Assembly: GCF_000831645.3 (NCBI RefSeq)
Contig: NZ_CP012559.1
Location: 1,488,001 to 1,552,000, forward strand
DNA from: Companilactobacillus heilongjiangensis
GTDB lineage: Bacteria > Bacillota > Bacilli > Lactobacillales > Lactobacillaceae
Direction of reading: 5' to 3'
DNA: 64,000 nt
Shown here: piece by piece, positions 55,323-63,067 of the stretch
Position numbering within the stretch: the stretch's first letter is position 1
Layout: every line of letters starts with the position of its first letter
The notes under the pieces: generated by a model
What the model was told of the DNA's origin: nothing
Database searches by the model: none
What the model saw: the letters and a program-made list of their open reading frames with translations, nothing else
Made by a program: the position numbers and the translations under genes

Positions 55323-56664
55323 TATTATCCTCGCTTACTTCTTTGGTTATTAACTTGACGTTACCATGTTTAACTCTCAAATCGACTGAATCGCCAACTT
55401 GATAGTCCGTTACATCTCGTAAAACTTTTCCATTCTTACCAGTCGGAATTGCATAACCACGACTCAACGTCTTTAAAGGACTGAGTGAATCGAGCGTTGC
55501 AACTTGGCTGTTAAAGATATTACGGTTTTTATTGATTATTTTGTTTACATTATTGATTAAAATTTGATAATTACGGTTAACTTGGTTGCCATAGCTATAA
55601 ATTTGTTCACGTGGCGAAACACGGACCAAACGATTAGCATCTTGCACCAAAGTATTTTTCGAACGACTCAAAATATTTTGTGTGTTCTGTTGCAATTTAT
55701 CTTTCAGAAAATCAACTTTCTGTAGATACACTTCGTATATTCGCTCTGGATGTTGTAAAAAGACATTCTGAGACAGTGTTTGTAGCTTTTGCTGGTAGTT
55801 AGCTATGATATTGTTTTGTGCACTGTAAAGTCTCGTATGGAGATCTTGTAGGTGTTCCAAAACATCAGTCAAAACTGGAGTTGCCAGTTCAGCAGCAGCT
55901 GTCGGTGTTGCAGCGCGTAAGTCAGCTACTAAATCAGCAATTGTCGTATCGGTCTCATGACCAACTGAACTAATTACCGGTATCTGACTTTCAACAATAG
56001 CTTGTGCAACGATTTCTTCATTGAAAGGCCACAAGTCTTCAATTGAACCACCACCACGACCAATAATGATCGTATCGAAATTGCCAGCTTCATTGATTCG
56101 CTTAATTTGACGAACAATTGTTGTGGCAGCTTCATCACCTTGCACTTGTGCCGGATACAAAACTAATTGCACGATTGGGTAACGTCGACCCACAGTCGTC
56201 ATAATATCGTGAATAACGGCCCCAGATTGACTTGTCACAACGGCAATTCGCTTAGGGAACTGAGGAATTGGCTTCTTGGGCAAATCAAACACACCCTGCT
56301 GAGCCAATTTCTTTTTCAACTGTTCAAACGCTAGATACAATGCACCTAATCCAGCTGGTTCCATCGAATCAATATAGATTTGATACGAACCACTTGGTTC
56401 ATACAGTGAAATCCGTCCCTGAACAAGAACTTGCATGCCTTCTTCGGGTTGAAACTTAACTTTTTCAAAACTACTTCGAAACATGATTGCCGAAATTTTA
56501 GCCTTATCATCTTTCAAAGAAAAATATTGATGAGCCTTCGGACGCATCCGAAAATTGGAAATCTCACCCATCAAATAGACGTGGCCCAAATAAGGGTCCA
56601 CGTCAAATTTTCTCTTCAAATATTGGCTTAAAGCGGTAACTGTTAAATATTGCTCATTATCCAT
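55315..56664 (-). CDS. xseA: Exodeoxyribonuclease VII large subunit
   Basis: The 449-residue nuclease has an N-terminal OB fold (YLGHVYLMGEISNFRMRPKAHQYFSLKD) and the catalytic core (AVVTSQSGAVIHDI, GRGGGSIEDLWPFN, SVGHETDTTIAD). It trims single-stranded DNA. It overlaps folD by 8 bp at its start. Confidence 0.97.
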   Translation of the reverse strand: MDNEQYLTVTALSQYLKRKFDVDPYLGHVYLMGEISNFRMRPKAHQYFSLKDDKAKISAIMFRSSFEKVKFQPEEGMQVLVQGRISLYEPSGSYQIYIDSMEPAGLGALYLAFEQLKKKLAQQGVFDLPKKPIPQFPKRIAVVTSQSGAVIHDIMTTVGRRYPIVQLVLYPAQVQGDEAATTIVRQIKRINEAGNFDTIIIGRGGGSIEDLWPFNEEIVAQAIVESQIPVISSVGHETDTTIADLVADLRAATPTAAAELATPVLTDVLEHLQDLHTRLYSAQNNIIANYQQKLQTLSQNVFLQHPERIYEVYLQKVDFLKDKLQQNTQNILSRSKNTLVQDANRLVRVSPREQIYSYGNQVNRNYQILINNVNKIINKNRNIFNSQVATLDSLSPLKTLSRGYAIPTGKNGKVLRDVTDYQVGDSVDLRVKHGNVKLITKEVSEDNNG

Positions 56665-57517
56665 TTGCCCTGCCTTCGGCTAATTCAATCACTTGATCCA
56701 CAAGGGCAGTGATTGTCATTGGACCAACACCACCAGGAACTGGCGTCATCATGGCAGCTTTATTCTTCACATCTTCAAAATCAACGTCGCCACAAAGTTT
56801 ACCGTTCTCGTCTCGGTCCATTCCGACATCGATCACAATAGCTTGGTCTTTAACGTAATCTTGAGTAATGAATTTAGCTTTTCCAATGGCTACAACTAGC
56901 ACATCAGCCTTACTTGTAATTTCTTTGAGGTTCTTAGTATGAGAATGTGTAATCGTAACAGTGGCATTACGATCCAACATTAAAGCAGCAGTTGGCTTTC
57001 CAACAATATTGCTACGACCAACGATAACGACATTTTTGCCATCAAGGTCAACATCGTAGTGATCCAACATCATCAAAATACCTGAAGCAGTGGCTGGCTT
57101 AGTAAGTGGTGTGCCAATCCAAAGATTCCCGACACTGATTGGTGTAAATCCATCAACGTCCTTGTGGGGATCAATTGCTTCAATAACTTTATCTTCATCA
57201 ATATGGTCTGGAACTGGTAATTGAACGATAAAACCATCAACTGTTTGGTCATTGTTTAGTTCATCGATTTTTTCCAATAATTCCTGTTCGGAAACAGTGT
57301 CTTCGAAGTGAATCAATTGAAAGTTAATACCCAATTTCTCAGCACGACGCTTCTTATTGCGAACATACACAGCGCTGGCACTATTATCACCAACTAAGAT
57401 AACCGCTAGACCAGGTGTTACGCCCTTTTTCTTCAAATCAGACACACGTTGTGCCATTGTTTCATCTAAAGCTGCTGCTACTTTCTTACCTTCTAATAAT
57501 TTCACACTAATCACCAT
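56657..57517 (-). CDS. folD: Bifunctional methylene-tetrahydrofolate dehydrogenase/cyclohydrolase
   Basis: The 286-residue enzyme shows VYVRNKKRRAEKLGI with the catalytic lysine region, DGFIVQLPVPDH, the NADP motif VVIVGRSNIVGKP (about 168) and the C-terminal TPVPGGVGPMT. It supplies formyl-folate for purines and for Fmt. A terminator-like hairpin stands between nusB and this gene, so its level may be set separately. The exact start among nearby ATG/GTG codons is open. Confidence 0.96.
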   Translation of the reverse strand: MVISVKLLEGKKVAAALDETMAQRVSDLKKKGVTPGLAVILVGDNSASAVYVRNKKRRAEKLGINFQLIHFEDTVSEQELLEKIDELNNDQTVDGFIVQLPVPDHIDEDKVIEAIDPHKDVDGFTPISVGNLWIGTPLTKPATASGILMMLDHYDVDLDGKNVVIVGRSNIVGKPTAALMLDRNATVTITHSHTKNLKEITSKADVLVVAIGKAKFITQDYVKDQAIVIDVGMDRDENGKLCGDVDFEDVKNKAAMMTPVPGGVGPMTITALVDQVIELAEGRANG

Positions 57518-57545
57518 AAAAAGGCTGGTAAATTTACCAGCCTTT
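57518..57545 (-). terminator. Hairpin/terminator at the nusB-folD junction
   Basis: GGCTGGTAAATTTACCAGCC is a perfect 20 bp palindrome followed by TTTTTATGG on the minus strand, overlapping the last nusB codons. Confidence 0.75.
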
Positions 57546-57948
57546 ACCCTTCTACAAAATTAGATAGAATACCATTAACGAAGGACTTAGAGTCCTTGTC
57601 GCCAAAGTCGCCAGCAATTTCGATAGCTTCATCGATTGCAACTTTCTTTGGCACTTCTAAACTGTTTTCCATTTCAAATAAACCAGCGCGTAAAATTACA
57701 CGGTCAATACGGGACAGTCTTTTAACTGTCCACTTGTTCTTTAGATGAGTCGCAATTTTTTCATCAAGTTCATCCTGATGTTCAATTGTGCCAGAAACTA
57801 AGAATGTTAAATAATCAGGAACAGTTTCGTCAGTCAAATCGCATAATTGCATGGTAGATGCGATGGCAACCTCTGGAGTGTCCTGAGTGGTTTCAATGGA
57901 AAATAGTGATTGAACTGCGAGTTCTCTGATCTTATGTCTACTTATCAC
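57544..57948 (-). CDS. nusB: Transcription antitermination factor NusB
   Basis: The 134-residue helical protein has the NusB start SRHKIRELAVQSLFSIE and the C-terminal EIAGDFGDKDSKSFVNGILSN. With NusE it helps rRNA transcription resist termination. It lies 5 bp after the Asp23-family gene. Confidence 0.95.
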   Translation of the reverse strand: MISRHKIRELAVQSLFSIETTQDTPEVAIASTMQLCDLTDETVPDYLTFLVSGTIEHQDELDEKIATHLKNKWTVKRLSRIDRVILRAGLFEMENSLEVPKKVAIDEAIEIAGDFGDKDSKSFVNGILSNFVEG

Positions 57949-57953
57949 TAGTT

Positions 57954-58373
57954 TTATTCCTTTTTATCAGTTGTTACACGTTCTATTTCGCCAGATTCTT
58001 TCTTAGCAATCAAGCCAACAACATGCACATTAATTTCACTTAAGTCTAAATCGGTCATGAATTCAAGCTGTTCAATGGCTGATTTTTGGATCTCCAAGGA
58101 CACCTTAGGAATCGATACGCCATAATCTAGATATACATAGACACTAGCGGATATTTTACCCTCATCAAATGACACATCAACGCCTTTACCATGGTTGATA
58201 CGGCCGAAAAGCGAATCAATTCGACTTGAAATAGTTCCACGCATTTCGTAGACGCCATCAACTTGGTTTGTAGCAATCCCTAGCAGGATCTCAATAACTT
58301 GATGTGATATTTCAACATTACCGTTTATTTTTCCACTATCTTGTTGTAGAGAAACATATTTTTGTTCAGCCAT
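57954..58373 (-). CDS. Asp23/Gls24 family protein (YqhY)
   Basis: The 139-residue Asp23-family protein (VEISHQVIEILLGIATNQVDGVYEMRG; SVYVYLDYGVSIPKVSLEIQKSAIEQLE) is the YqhY type that lies between efp and nusB in many Firmicutes, where it has been tied to fatty-acid synthesis control. It is the second family member in the window. Confidence 0.9.
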   Translation of the reverse strand: MAEQKYVSLQQDSGKINGNVEISHQVIEILLGIATNQVDGVYEMRGTISSRIDSLFGRINHGKGVDVSFDEGKISASVYVYLDYGVSIPKVSLEIQKSAIEQLEFMTDLDLSEINVHVVGLIAKKESGEIERVTTDKKE

Positions 58374-58396
58374 AAACTTATCTCCATAATCAGTTA

Positions 58397-58960
58397 TTAA
58401 TTAGCACGTGAAATATAAGTACCATCTTGTGTGTTAATAGTTAACATATCATCTTCATTAACGAAGAATGGTACTTGTACTACTAAGCCTGTTTCCATTG
58501 TAGCTGGTTTTGAACCACCTGATTGTGTATCACCCTTGATTGAAGCTTCTGTAGCAACAACTTTAAGGTCAACTGTGTTAGGTACATCAACACCAAGTGT
58601 TTCACCGTTGTACATCATGATAGTAACTTCCATGTTTTCCTTCAAGTACTTCAATTGGTTTTGAATTTGTTCTGCAGGAATAGTTAGTTGCTCGTAAGTT
58701 GTAGTATCCATGAAGACGTGGTTTTCACCATCAGCGTATAGATATTGCATCTTTTTGTTTTCAATAGTAGCTTTCTCAACTTTAGCAGTTGATCTGAAAG
58801 TCATTTCTTGAACAGCACCAGTTCTCAAGTTCTTTAACTTTGAACGTACAAAGGCACTACCCTTACCTGGTTTAACGTGTTGGAATTCGATAACACGCCA
58901 AATGCTGTCCTTAACCTCGATTGTTAAACCATTTTTAAAATCATTTACTGAAATAGCCAT
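58397..58960 (-). CDS. efp: Elongation factor P
   Basis: The 187-residue protein has three beta domains. The loop PGKGSAF holds the lysine (about residue 33) that is modified in many species. EF-P rescues ribosomes stalled at polyproline. The start at 58960 follows AGGGAG; the frame open to 59002 lacks a ribosome site. Confidence 0.96.
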   Translation of the reverse strand: MAISVNDFKNGLTIEVKDSIWRVIEFQHVKPGKGSAFVRSKLKNLRTGAVQEMTFRSTAKVEKATIENKKMQYLYADGENHVFMDTTTYEQLTIPAEQIQNQLKYLKENMEVTIMMYNGETLGVDVPNTVDLKVVATEASIKGDTQSGGSKPATMETGLVVQVPFFVNEDDMLTINTQDGTYISRAN

Positions 58961-59057
58961 TTTATTCTCCCTTGATTCATACAGATTTTGCCGATAAAAC
59001 ACTATACATTATCTTACCAATATTTACGTGTTAATGGCAATAACTCAAGCTTATTAT

Positions 59058-59090
59058 ATAAAAAAAAGAGGAACATTGTCCTCTTTTCTC
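59058..59090 (-). terminator. Terminator of the rplU-prp-rpmA operon
   Basis: AAAGAGGA and TTCCTCTTT pair around CAATG, then a long T run, on the minus strand. Confidence 0.88.
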
Positions 59091-59098
59091 TCAATATA

Positions 59099-59371
59099 TT
59101 AATATACTGAAACTTTTCTCTTGTCTTTGCCAAGTCTTTCGAACTTAACAACGCCGTCAGTAAGAGCGAACAATGTGTCGTCTCCACCGCGACCAACGTT
59201 TGTACCAGGGTGAATCTTTGTACCACGTTGTCTGTAAATAATTGAGCCAGCTGTGATAGCTTGGCCATCAGCACGCTTAGCACCTAATCTACGACCTGCA
59301 GAGTTACGGCCGTTACTTGTTGATCCACCACCTTTATGGTGAGAGAAAAATTGTAAATTCATCTTAAGCAT
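59099..59371 (-). CDS. rpmA: 50S ribosomal protein L27 with cleavable N-terminus
   Basis: The 90-residue protein begins [17 protein letters not shown]. The LKxNLQFFS segment is the Firmicute L27 extension removed by the Prp protease, which exposes the SHHKGG end that reaches the peptidyl-transferase centre. GGAGG precedes the ATG. It is followed by a terminator. Confidence 0.97.
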   Translation of the reverse strand: MLKMNLQFFSHHKGGGSTSNGRNSAGRRLGAKRADGQAITAGSIIYRQRGTKIHPGTNVGRGGDDTLFALTDGVVKFERLGKDKRKVSVY

Positions 59372-59383
59372 GAAGTTTACCTC

Positions 59384-59728
59384 CTAATCAAGATCTATCT
59401 TATTTTTTTGTACTTGAACTTCAATGTTTTTGGAATAACTGCCTTCAATATCCTTAAGGATCCAAAACAGGTTATCCAATAACAAGGCAGTATCGTGTGA
59501 TATCGCTTTGTCAAATTGGCATCCGAGATGCCCACCGTTTACTTCATCCATGACCACCTGAGGACTGGCCCCAGTGAGTTTCTCCAGATTGTTGATTGTC
59601 CCAATTGTTACCGCTGAAACAGCAGCACAAACTAAATCTTGACCATAAGGTCCCGAATCGGCATGTCCTTTAATTAAAAAGGAATCAATTTTTTGATCTG
59701 AATTCTGGTGAAAACTAGCTCTAATCAT
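59384..59728 (-). CDS. prp: Ribosomal-processing cysteine protease Prp
   Basis: The 114-residue protein shows the Prp catalytic core KGHADSGPYGQDLVCAAVSA (residues 20-39), with histidine and cysteine 12 residues apart. It trims the L27 N-terminus encoded 12 bp downstream, an essential step described in staphylococci. It sits between rplU and rpmA, its fixed place. Confidence 0.95.
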   Translation of the reverse strand: MIRASFHQNSDQKIDSFLIKGHADSGPYGQDLVCAAVSAVTIGTINNLEKLTGASPQVVMDEVNGGHLGCQFDKAISHDTALLLDNLFWILKDIEGSYSKNIEVQVQKNKIDLD

Positions 59729-59730
59729 GA

Positions 59731-60042
59731 TTAAGCCTTGATACTATCGATAAGTACCTTTGTATATGGTTGACGGTGACCTGTCTTCTTGTGTGAATGC
59801 TTCTTAGGTTTGTACTTGTAAGTAACAACTTTCTTTTCCTTACCTTGTTTTTCAACCTTACCAGAAACACTAGCGCCTTCAACAACAGGGCTACCAATCT
59901 TAATATCGTCTCCGTCAGAAACTAGAATTACATCATCAAATGTAACTGCGTCCCCTTCTTTGACATCAAGCTTTTCAACATAAATTGAAGCATTTTCTTC
60001 AACTTTATATTGCTTACCACCAGTTTTAATAATTGCGTACAT
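59731..60042 (-). CDS. rplU: 50S ribosomal protein L21
   Basis: The 103-residue protein starts [26 protein letters not shown] and ends with [20 protein letters not shown], matching L21 fully. The longer frame to 60072 lies inside the leader RNA and is not translated. It heads the rplU-prp-rpmA operon. Confidence 0.97.
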   Translation of the reverse strand: MYAIIKTGGKQYKVEENASIYVEKLDVKEGDAVTFDDVILVSDGDDIKIGSPVVEGASVSGKVEKQGKEKKVVTYKYKPKKHSHKKTGHRQPYTKVLIDSIKA

Positions 60043-60140
60043 AAGCGTACACTCCCTTCTAAGACTCGCCAATCAGGTGCACTAAGCTTAAACCTGATTT
60101 TGAGCGGTTGTAGATGCAATAGTGATTGCAACTTATAAAA
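60043..60140 (-). promoter_or_regulatory. L21 leader RNA
   Basis: The minus strand has GCACCTGATTGGCGAGTCTT and then AGAAGGGAGTGTACGC before the rplU start, the conserved core of the Firmicute L21 leader, which mediates autoregulation by L21. Confidence 0.75.
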
Positions 60141-60163
60141 TATAGCAAATTTCACTTGCTTTT

Positions 60164-61729
60164 TCAACTATTCTCGGGAAGTTTTTTCATTTTCCATCGA
60201 ACATTCTTTAAAGAAAAATAACTCAACAAGATAAATCCCAACAGATTTAGCAATAATGAAACGATACCAATCCAGTCATAACGCGTATGAATTTCAACGA
60301 TATTCTTACCCGGATGTGTTCGCAAACTAATCGTCTGTCGGTAAGATTCATGCGTTGCCACATTTTCATTATTCAATTGAATTCCATAACCTGCATAATT
60401 TTGAACGGGTAAATCCAAATTTGCTGAATCCGTGCCATAATATTGAACCCAATAATCATTTTCTTTGGTATAGAAAGACACAGCCGTCTTACGATTATTG
60501 ACTAGAAATTGATTTTGACCATGACTAGCTGCATCGTGATAATCAACGACAAATTTTTCATAATTAACTTTAGGATTGGCCGACAAAGTTTGTTCTGGCG
60601 TGAGTTGCATGCTCTGTGAATAGATCAAGAACACCCCACCAGTCATCGTGGCTAACAACAATAACCACTTAAAAATGCCCGGAAATTCCTGAAAAATTAA
60701 AATCAACATCCGACAGACCACGATAATCAAAAATAAGTCCAGAATACTTTGCAGGGCCATAATCATTCGACTGACATCTACCCCACTGACATTCCATTTA
60801 TTAAGCAAAACAATCGTGAGTGGAATCATTTCCAAAATCAACACTTTGTAGCTGAAACGACTTTGCAGAAAAATCATCAAGACTAATAGAGCCATTAAGA
60901 CCCCAATACTTAATAATAAATATCTTTGTAACGTTGAAAAATCTATATTGTTAAACCATTTTACATAATCAATATTTTTAATCGGATCTTGAATCAATTT
61001 CTGTGACCACTGTTGATTGACCAATGGCCCAATAAAGGCAATAGTCGTCAAAATAGTAACCCCTAAGGCTATTAACGAGTTCAACGCTAACTTGCCCCAG
61101 TAACGCCAATGATGAGCTTCCTTGGTGAAAATCAGCAGTATGTAAACAGACAAAATGGTCACAAATACTGCCAGTGCCATATACGGTGCAGTCCAGACAG
61201 TCAAAATCATCCCCCAGACTAACGTTTGCCAACCACGATTCTTAAAGAACAGATAGGCTCCGTAATAGACCATGGGCAAGAAAATCAATACAAGGTAATT
61301 CTCAATCCGCTGATTCTGAAAAACTAAATTAAACCGATTAAACGAAAACGTATAAATTACAGAAAAAAGAATTGCTTCAAAAGTATCGTGTGAAAACTTA
61401 TTCATATAGAAATAAGCACTAACAAAAGTTAAAAATGTCAGGATCGTCAAATAGACCCAAAAGCCCCAAAACACATTCAATTTAACTAATAACCACCCCG
61501 GCAATAACGTTAGCCATGGACTAAAGAGATTGATCTGACTACCCGAATGATTCCAATAGTTAAAATTTATCGGTGAAGTAAAAATATTGCCTAAGCTTTT
61601 TAAATGAGCAATGTTAAAGATCATCGTGTCGCCGAAACTAGCTTGACGATAAAAAATTACGGTATAAAAAATACTAAATGCTAAAAAAATGAATCCTAAA
61701 ATAATTCTTTTCCATGAACGATTCGACAC
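60164..61729 (-). CDS. Polytopic membrane protein (GT-C/YfhO-like)
   Basis: The 521-residue protein has about 12 helices (first about residues 8-25) and an external loop near residues 370-470 with few charged motifs. General layout resembles GT-C-fold glycosyl-transfer membrane proteins or the YfhO group, but the usual acidic catalytic pair is not clear, so function is open. The start is a GTG at 61729 with AAAGGAG 8 bases upstream. A more distant ATG at 61759 exists only because the edge of the repeat element mutated CCGTC to CCATC, and is not used. Confidence 0.6.
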   Translation of the reverse strand: MSNRSWKRIILGFIFLAFSIFYTVIFYRQASFGDTMIFNIAHLKSLGNIFTSPINFNYWNHSGSQINLFSPWLTLLPGWLLVKLNVFWGFWVYLTILTFLTFVSAYFYMNKFSHDTFEAILFSVIYTFSFNRFNLVFQNQRIENYLVLIFLPMVYYGAYLFFKNRGWQTLVWGMILTVWTAPYMALAVFVTILSVYILLIFTKEAHHWRYWGKLALNSLIALGVTILTTIAFIGPLVNQQWSQKLIQDPIKNIDYVKWFNNIDFSTLQRYLLLSIGVLMALLVLMIFLQSRFSYKVLILEMIPLTIVLLNKWNVSGVDVSRMIMALQSILDLFLIIVVCRMLILIFQEFPGIFKWLLLLATMTGGVFLIYSQSMQLTPEQTLSANPKVNYEKFVVDYHDAASHGQNQFLVNNRKTAVSFYTKENDYWVQYYGTDSANLDLPVQNYAGYGIQLNNENVATHESYRQTISLRTHPGKNIVEIHTRYDWIGIVSLLLNLLGFILLSYFSLKNVRWKMKKLPENS

Positions 61730-61755
61730 GGGTAAAACTCCTTTGTTTAAAGGTT

Positions 61756-61935
61756 CCATCTCCAGGGCGGAGAATATTCACCTGCTATGCGGACCGGTCC
61801 GAGCCACAGTACGGTCTCGAACCTCGGTTTGAAGCCTTACCAAAGACCGGTAAGTCTCCAAACACGCCCGGTGGTGTAATGGCTAAAGCCATAACGCCAC
61901 TACCACAGCGGGTAAATATTCTCCGCCCTTCCGAC
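61756..61935 (-). repeat. Structured MITE-like element, copy 14
   Basis: Outer stem GGGCGGAGAATATT / AATATTCTCCGCCC, different from every other copy yet fully paired. Arm 1 is GTGGTGTAATGGC / GCCATAACGCCAC, arm 2 CTTACC/GGTAAG, and arm 3 CGGTCTCGAACCTCGG. It lies 27 bp from the start of the membrane-protein gene. Confidence 0.88.
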
Positions 61936-62099
61936 TAATTTATTTTTTACTAATAATTCCATAAATACACTGAACACGTAAATATATTACAACTTGAAAT
62001 ATTACAGTAGCCTTTTCAAGTTAAATCTTTTACTGAGTTAAAAGCTTGGAAACTTAACCATATTAAAAAGTTATACAACCCTAGCTAATTAAATACACT

Positions 62100-62285
62100 A
62101 GCCAGAGGTCGTGAGGGATGGAGTTCAGCAGTGACAGTTATGTTAGGCTGGCGGTTTTCCAGTCTTACATAACAGGACGTCTTTTGAAATTCGCGAACTC
62201 TGCGAAGTTCAAAAGCGAGGGTCGAGACCGCCCTTTGGCTCGAGCCGGTCCCACAGCGAACTACATCCATCACGACCTCTGGCAG
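62100..62285 (+). repeat. Structured MITE-like element, copy 15 (divergent stem type)
   Basis: Outer stem GCCAGAGGTCGTGAGGGATG with a near complement, arm 1 GTTATGTTAGGCTGG / CCAGTCTTACATAAC, arm 2 TTCGC...GCGAA within TTTTGAA...TTCAAAA, and arm 3 CGAGGGTCGAGACCG..CTTTGGCTCG. It resembles copies 7 and 11 rather than its immediate neighbours. Confidence 0.86.
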
Positions 62286-62295
62286 CATATATCCA

Positions 62296-62604
62296 TTACG
62301 CACGGTGCTAGTTGATGACCTATTACAAATATTTCATAGTCTAAAATTGTTTAAATACTTTCACATTCAACTAATAACGATTGATTAGTCGGAAGAGCTG
62401 GGAAATATTTGTGTGCCGTGGTAGTGGTATACGTACGGAAGGAATCTTCCGTACGTATACCACCGGACGTGTTTGGAGACTTGACGAACTGTGTCAAGGC
62501 TTCAAATCGAGGTTCGAGACCACATTTTGGCTCGGGCCGTTCCGCACAGCTTGAGAATATTTCCCAGCTCTGGAGACGGCATACTTAACTAGCACCACGC
62601 GTAT
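62296..62604 (+). repeat. Structured MITE-like element, copy 16 (complete)
   Basis: Terminal repeats TTACGCACGGTGCTAGTT (62296-62313) and AACTAGCACCACGCGTAT (62587-62604) bound it. Core 62398-62580 has arm 1 GTGGTATACGTACGGAAG with its exact complement, two positions differing from copy 1 on both sides. A tail without a clear promoter fills 62314-62397. Confidence 0.9.
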
Positions 62605-62617
62605 CCCATTATACTAA

Positions 62618-62660
62618 AAAAAGGATTGTGCATACTGGTTCTCACACAATCCTTTGATAA
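62618..62660 (-). terminator. Terminator of the small membrane protein gene
   Basis: AAAGGATTGTG and CACAATCCTTT pair and are followed by a T run on the minus strand. Confidence 0.88.
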
Positions 62661-62675
62661 TATTCAATTTTTTTA

Positions 62676-62924
62676 CTACGCTAAGGTAGTCATGACCAAG
62701 CGTCCCAATACTAGGAAGAAGAAAACCGCTGCAACGACCAGCTTACCCCGTTTCAAATTCCACTTCTTGAAGACTCTTGTAATTAGTACTAGGGCGATTA
62801 CTAAACTAATACCAATTAAAATCCCCATTAAATTACTAATAATTGCTTGTTGTGTCAAAAATGCAACAACTACATCCATCAAAATGAAAGCAATTGTAAT
62901 AATAAACGAAAACTTTCTTTTCAA
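62676..62924 (-). CDS. Small membrane protein of unknown function
   Basis: The 82-residue protein has a basic N-terminus (MKRKFSF), then helices at about 8-28, 32-52 and 62-80, with a basic loop FKKWNLKRGK between the second and third. No family recognised. It is a single gene with a terminator, upstream of which lies the esterase gene end. Confidence 0.65.
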   Translation of the reverse strand: MKRKFSFIITIAFILMDVVVAFLTQQAIISNLMGILIGISLVIALVLITRVFKKWNLKRGKLVVAAVFFFLVLGRLVMTTLA

Positions 62925-63067
62925 ATCTCCACCTCTAAAATCCCAAGCATTATAAATAACGCTTAAACTTTAAGCACTTCGAGGCTATTGTAAATTTAAA
63001 TTATTTTCTTTGCAAGATATATTTTTATTTGTATGCCAAAAATACTAATACATCAACAAATATTTTT

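Noticed and set aside
59014-59283. 89-codon frame overlapping rpmA
   Set aside because: It lies in another frame of L27 and its terminator, and has no ribosome site.
61730-61759. Longer start (ATG at 61759) for the membrane protein
   Set aside because: The ATG lies in the mutated edge of repeat copy 14; the GTG at 61729 has AAAGGAG at proper distance.
2994-62604. CRISPR array from the many similar repeats
   Set aside because: Repeats are 100-330 bp, dispersed over 60 kb and in both directions, with no spacers and no cas genes.
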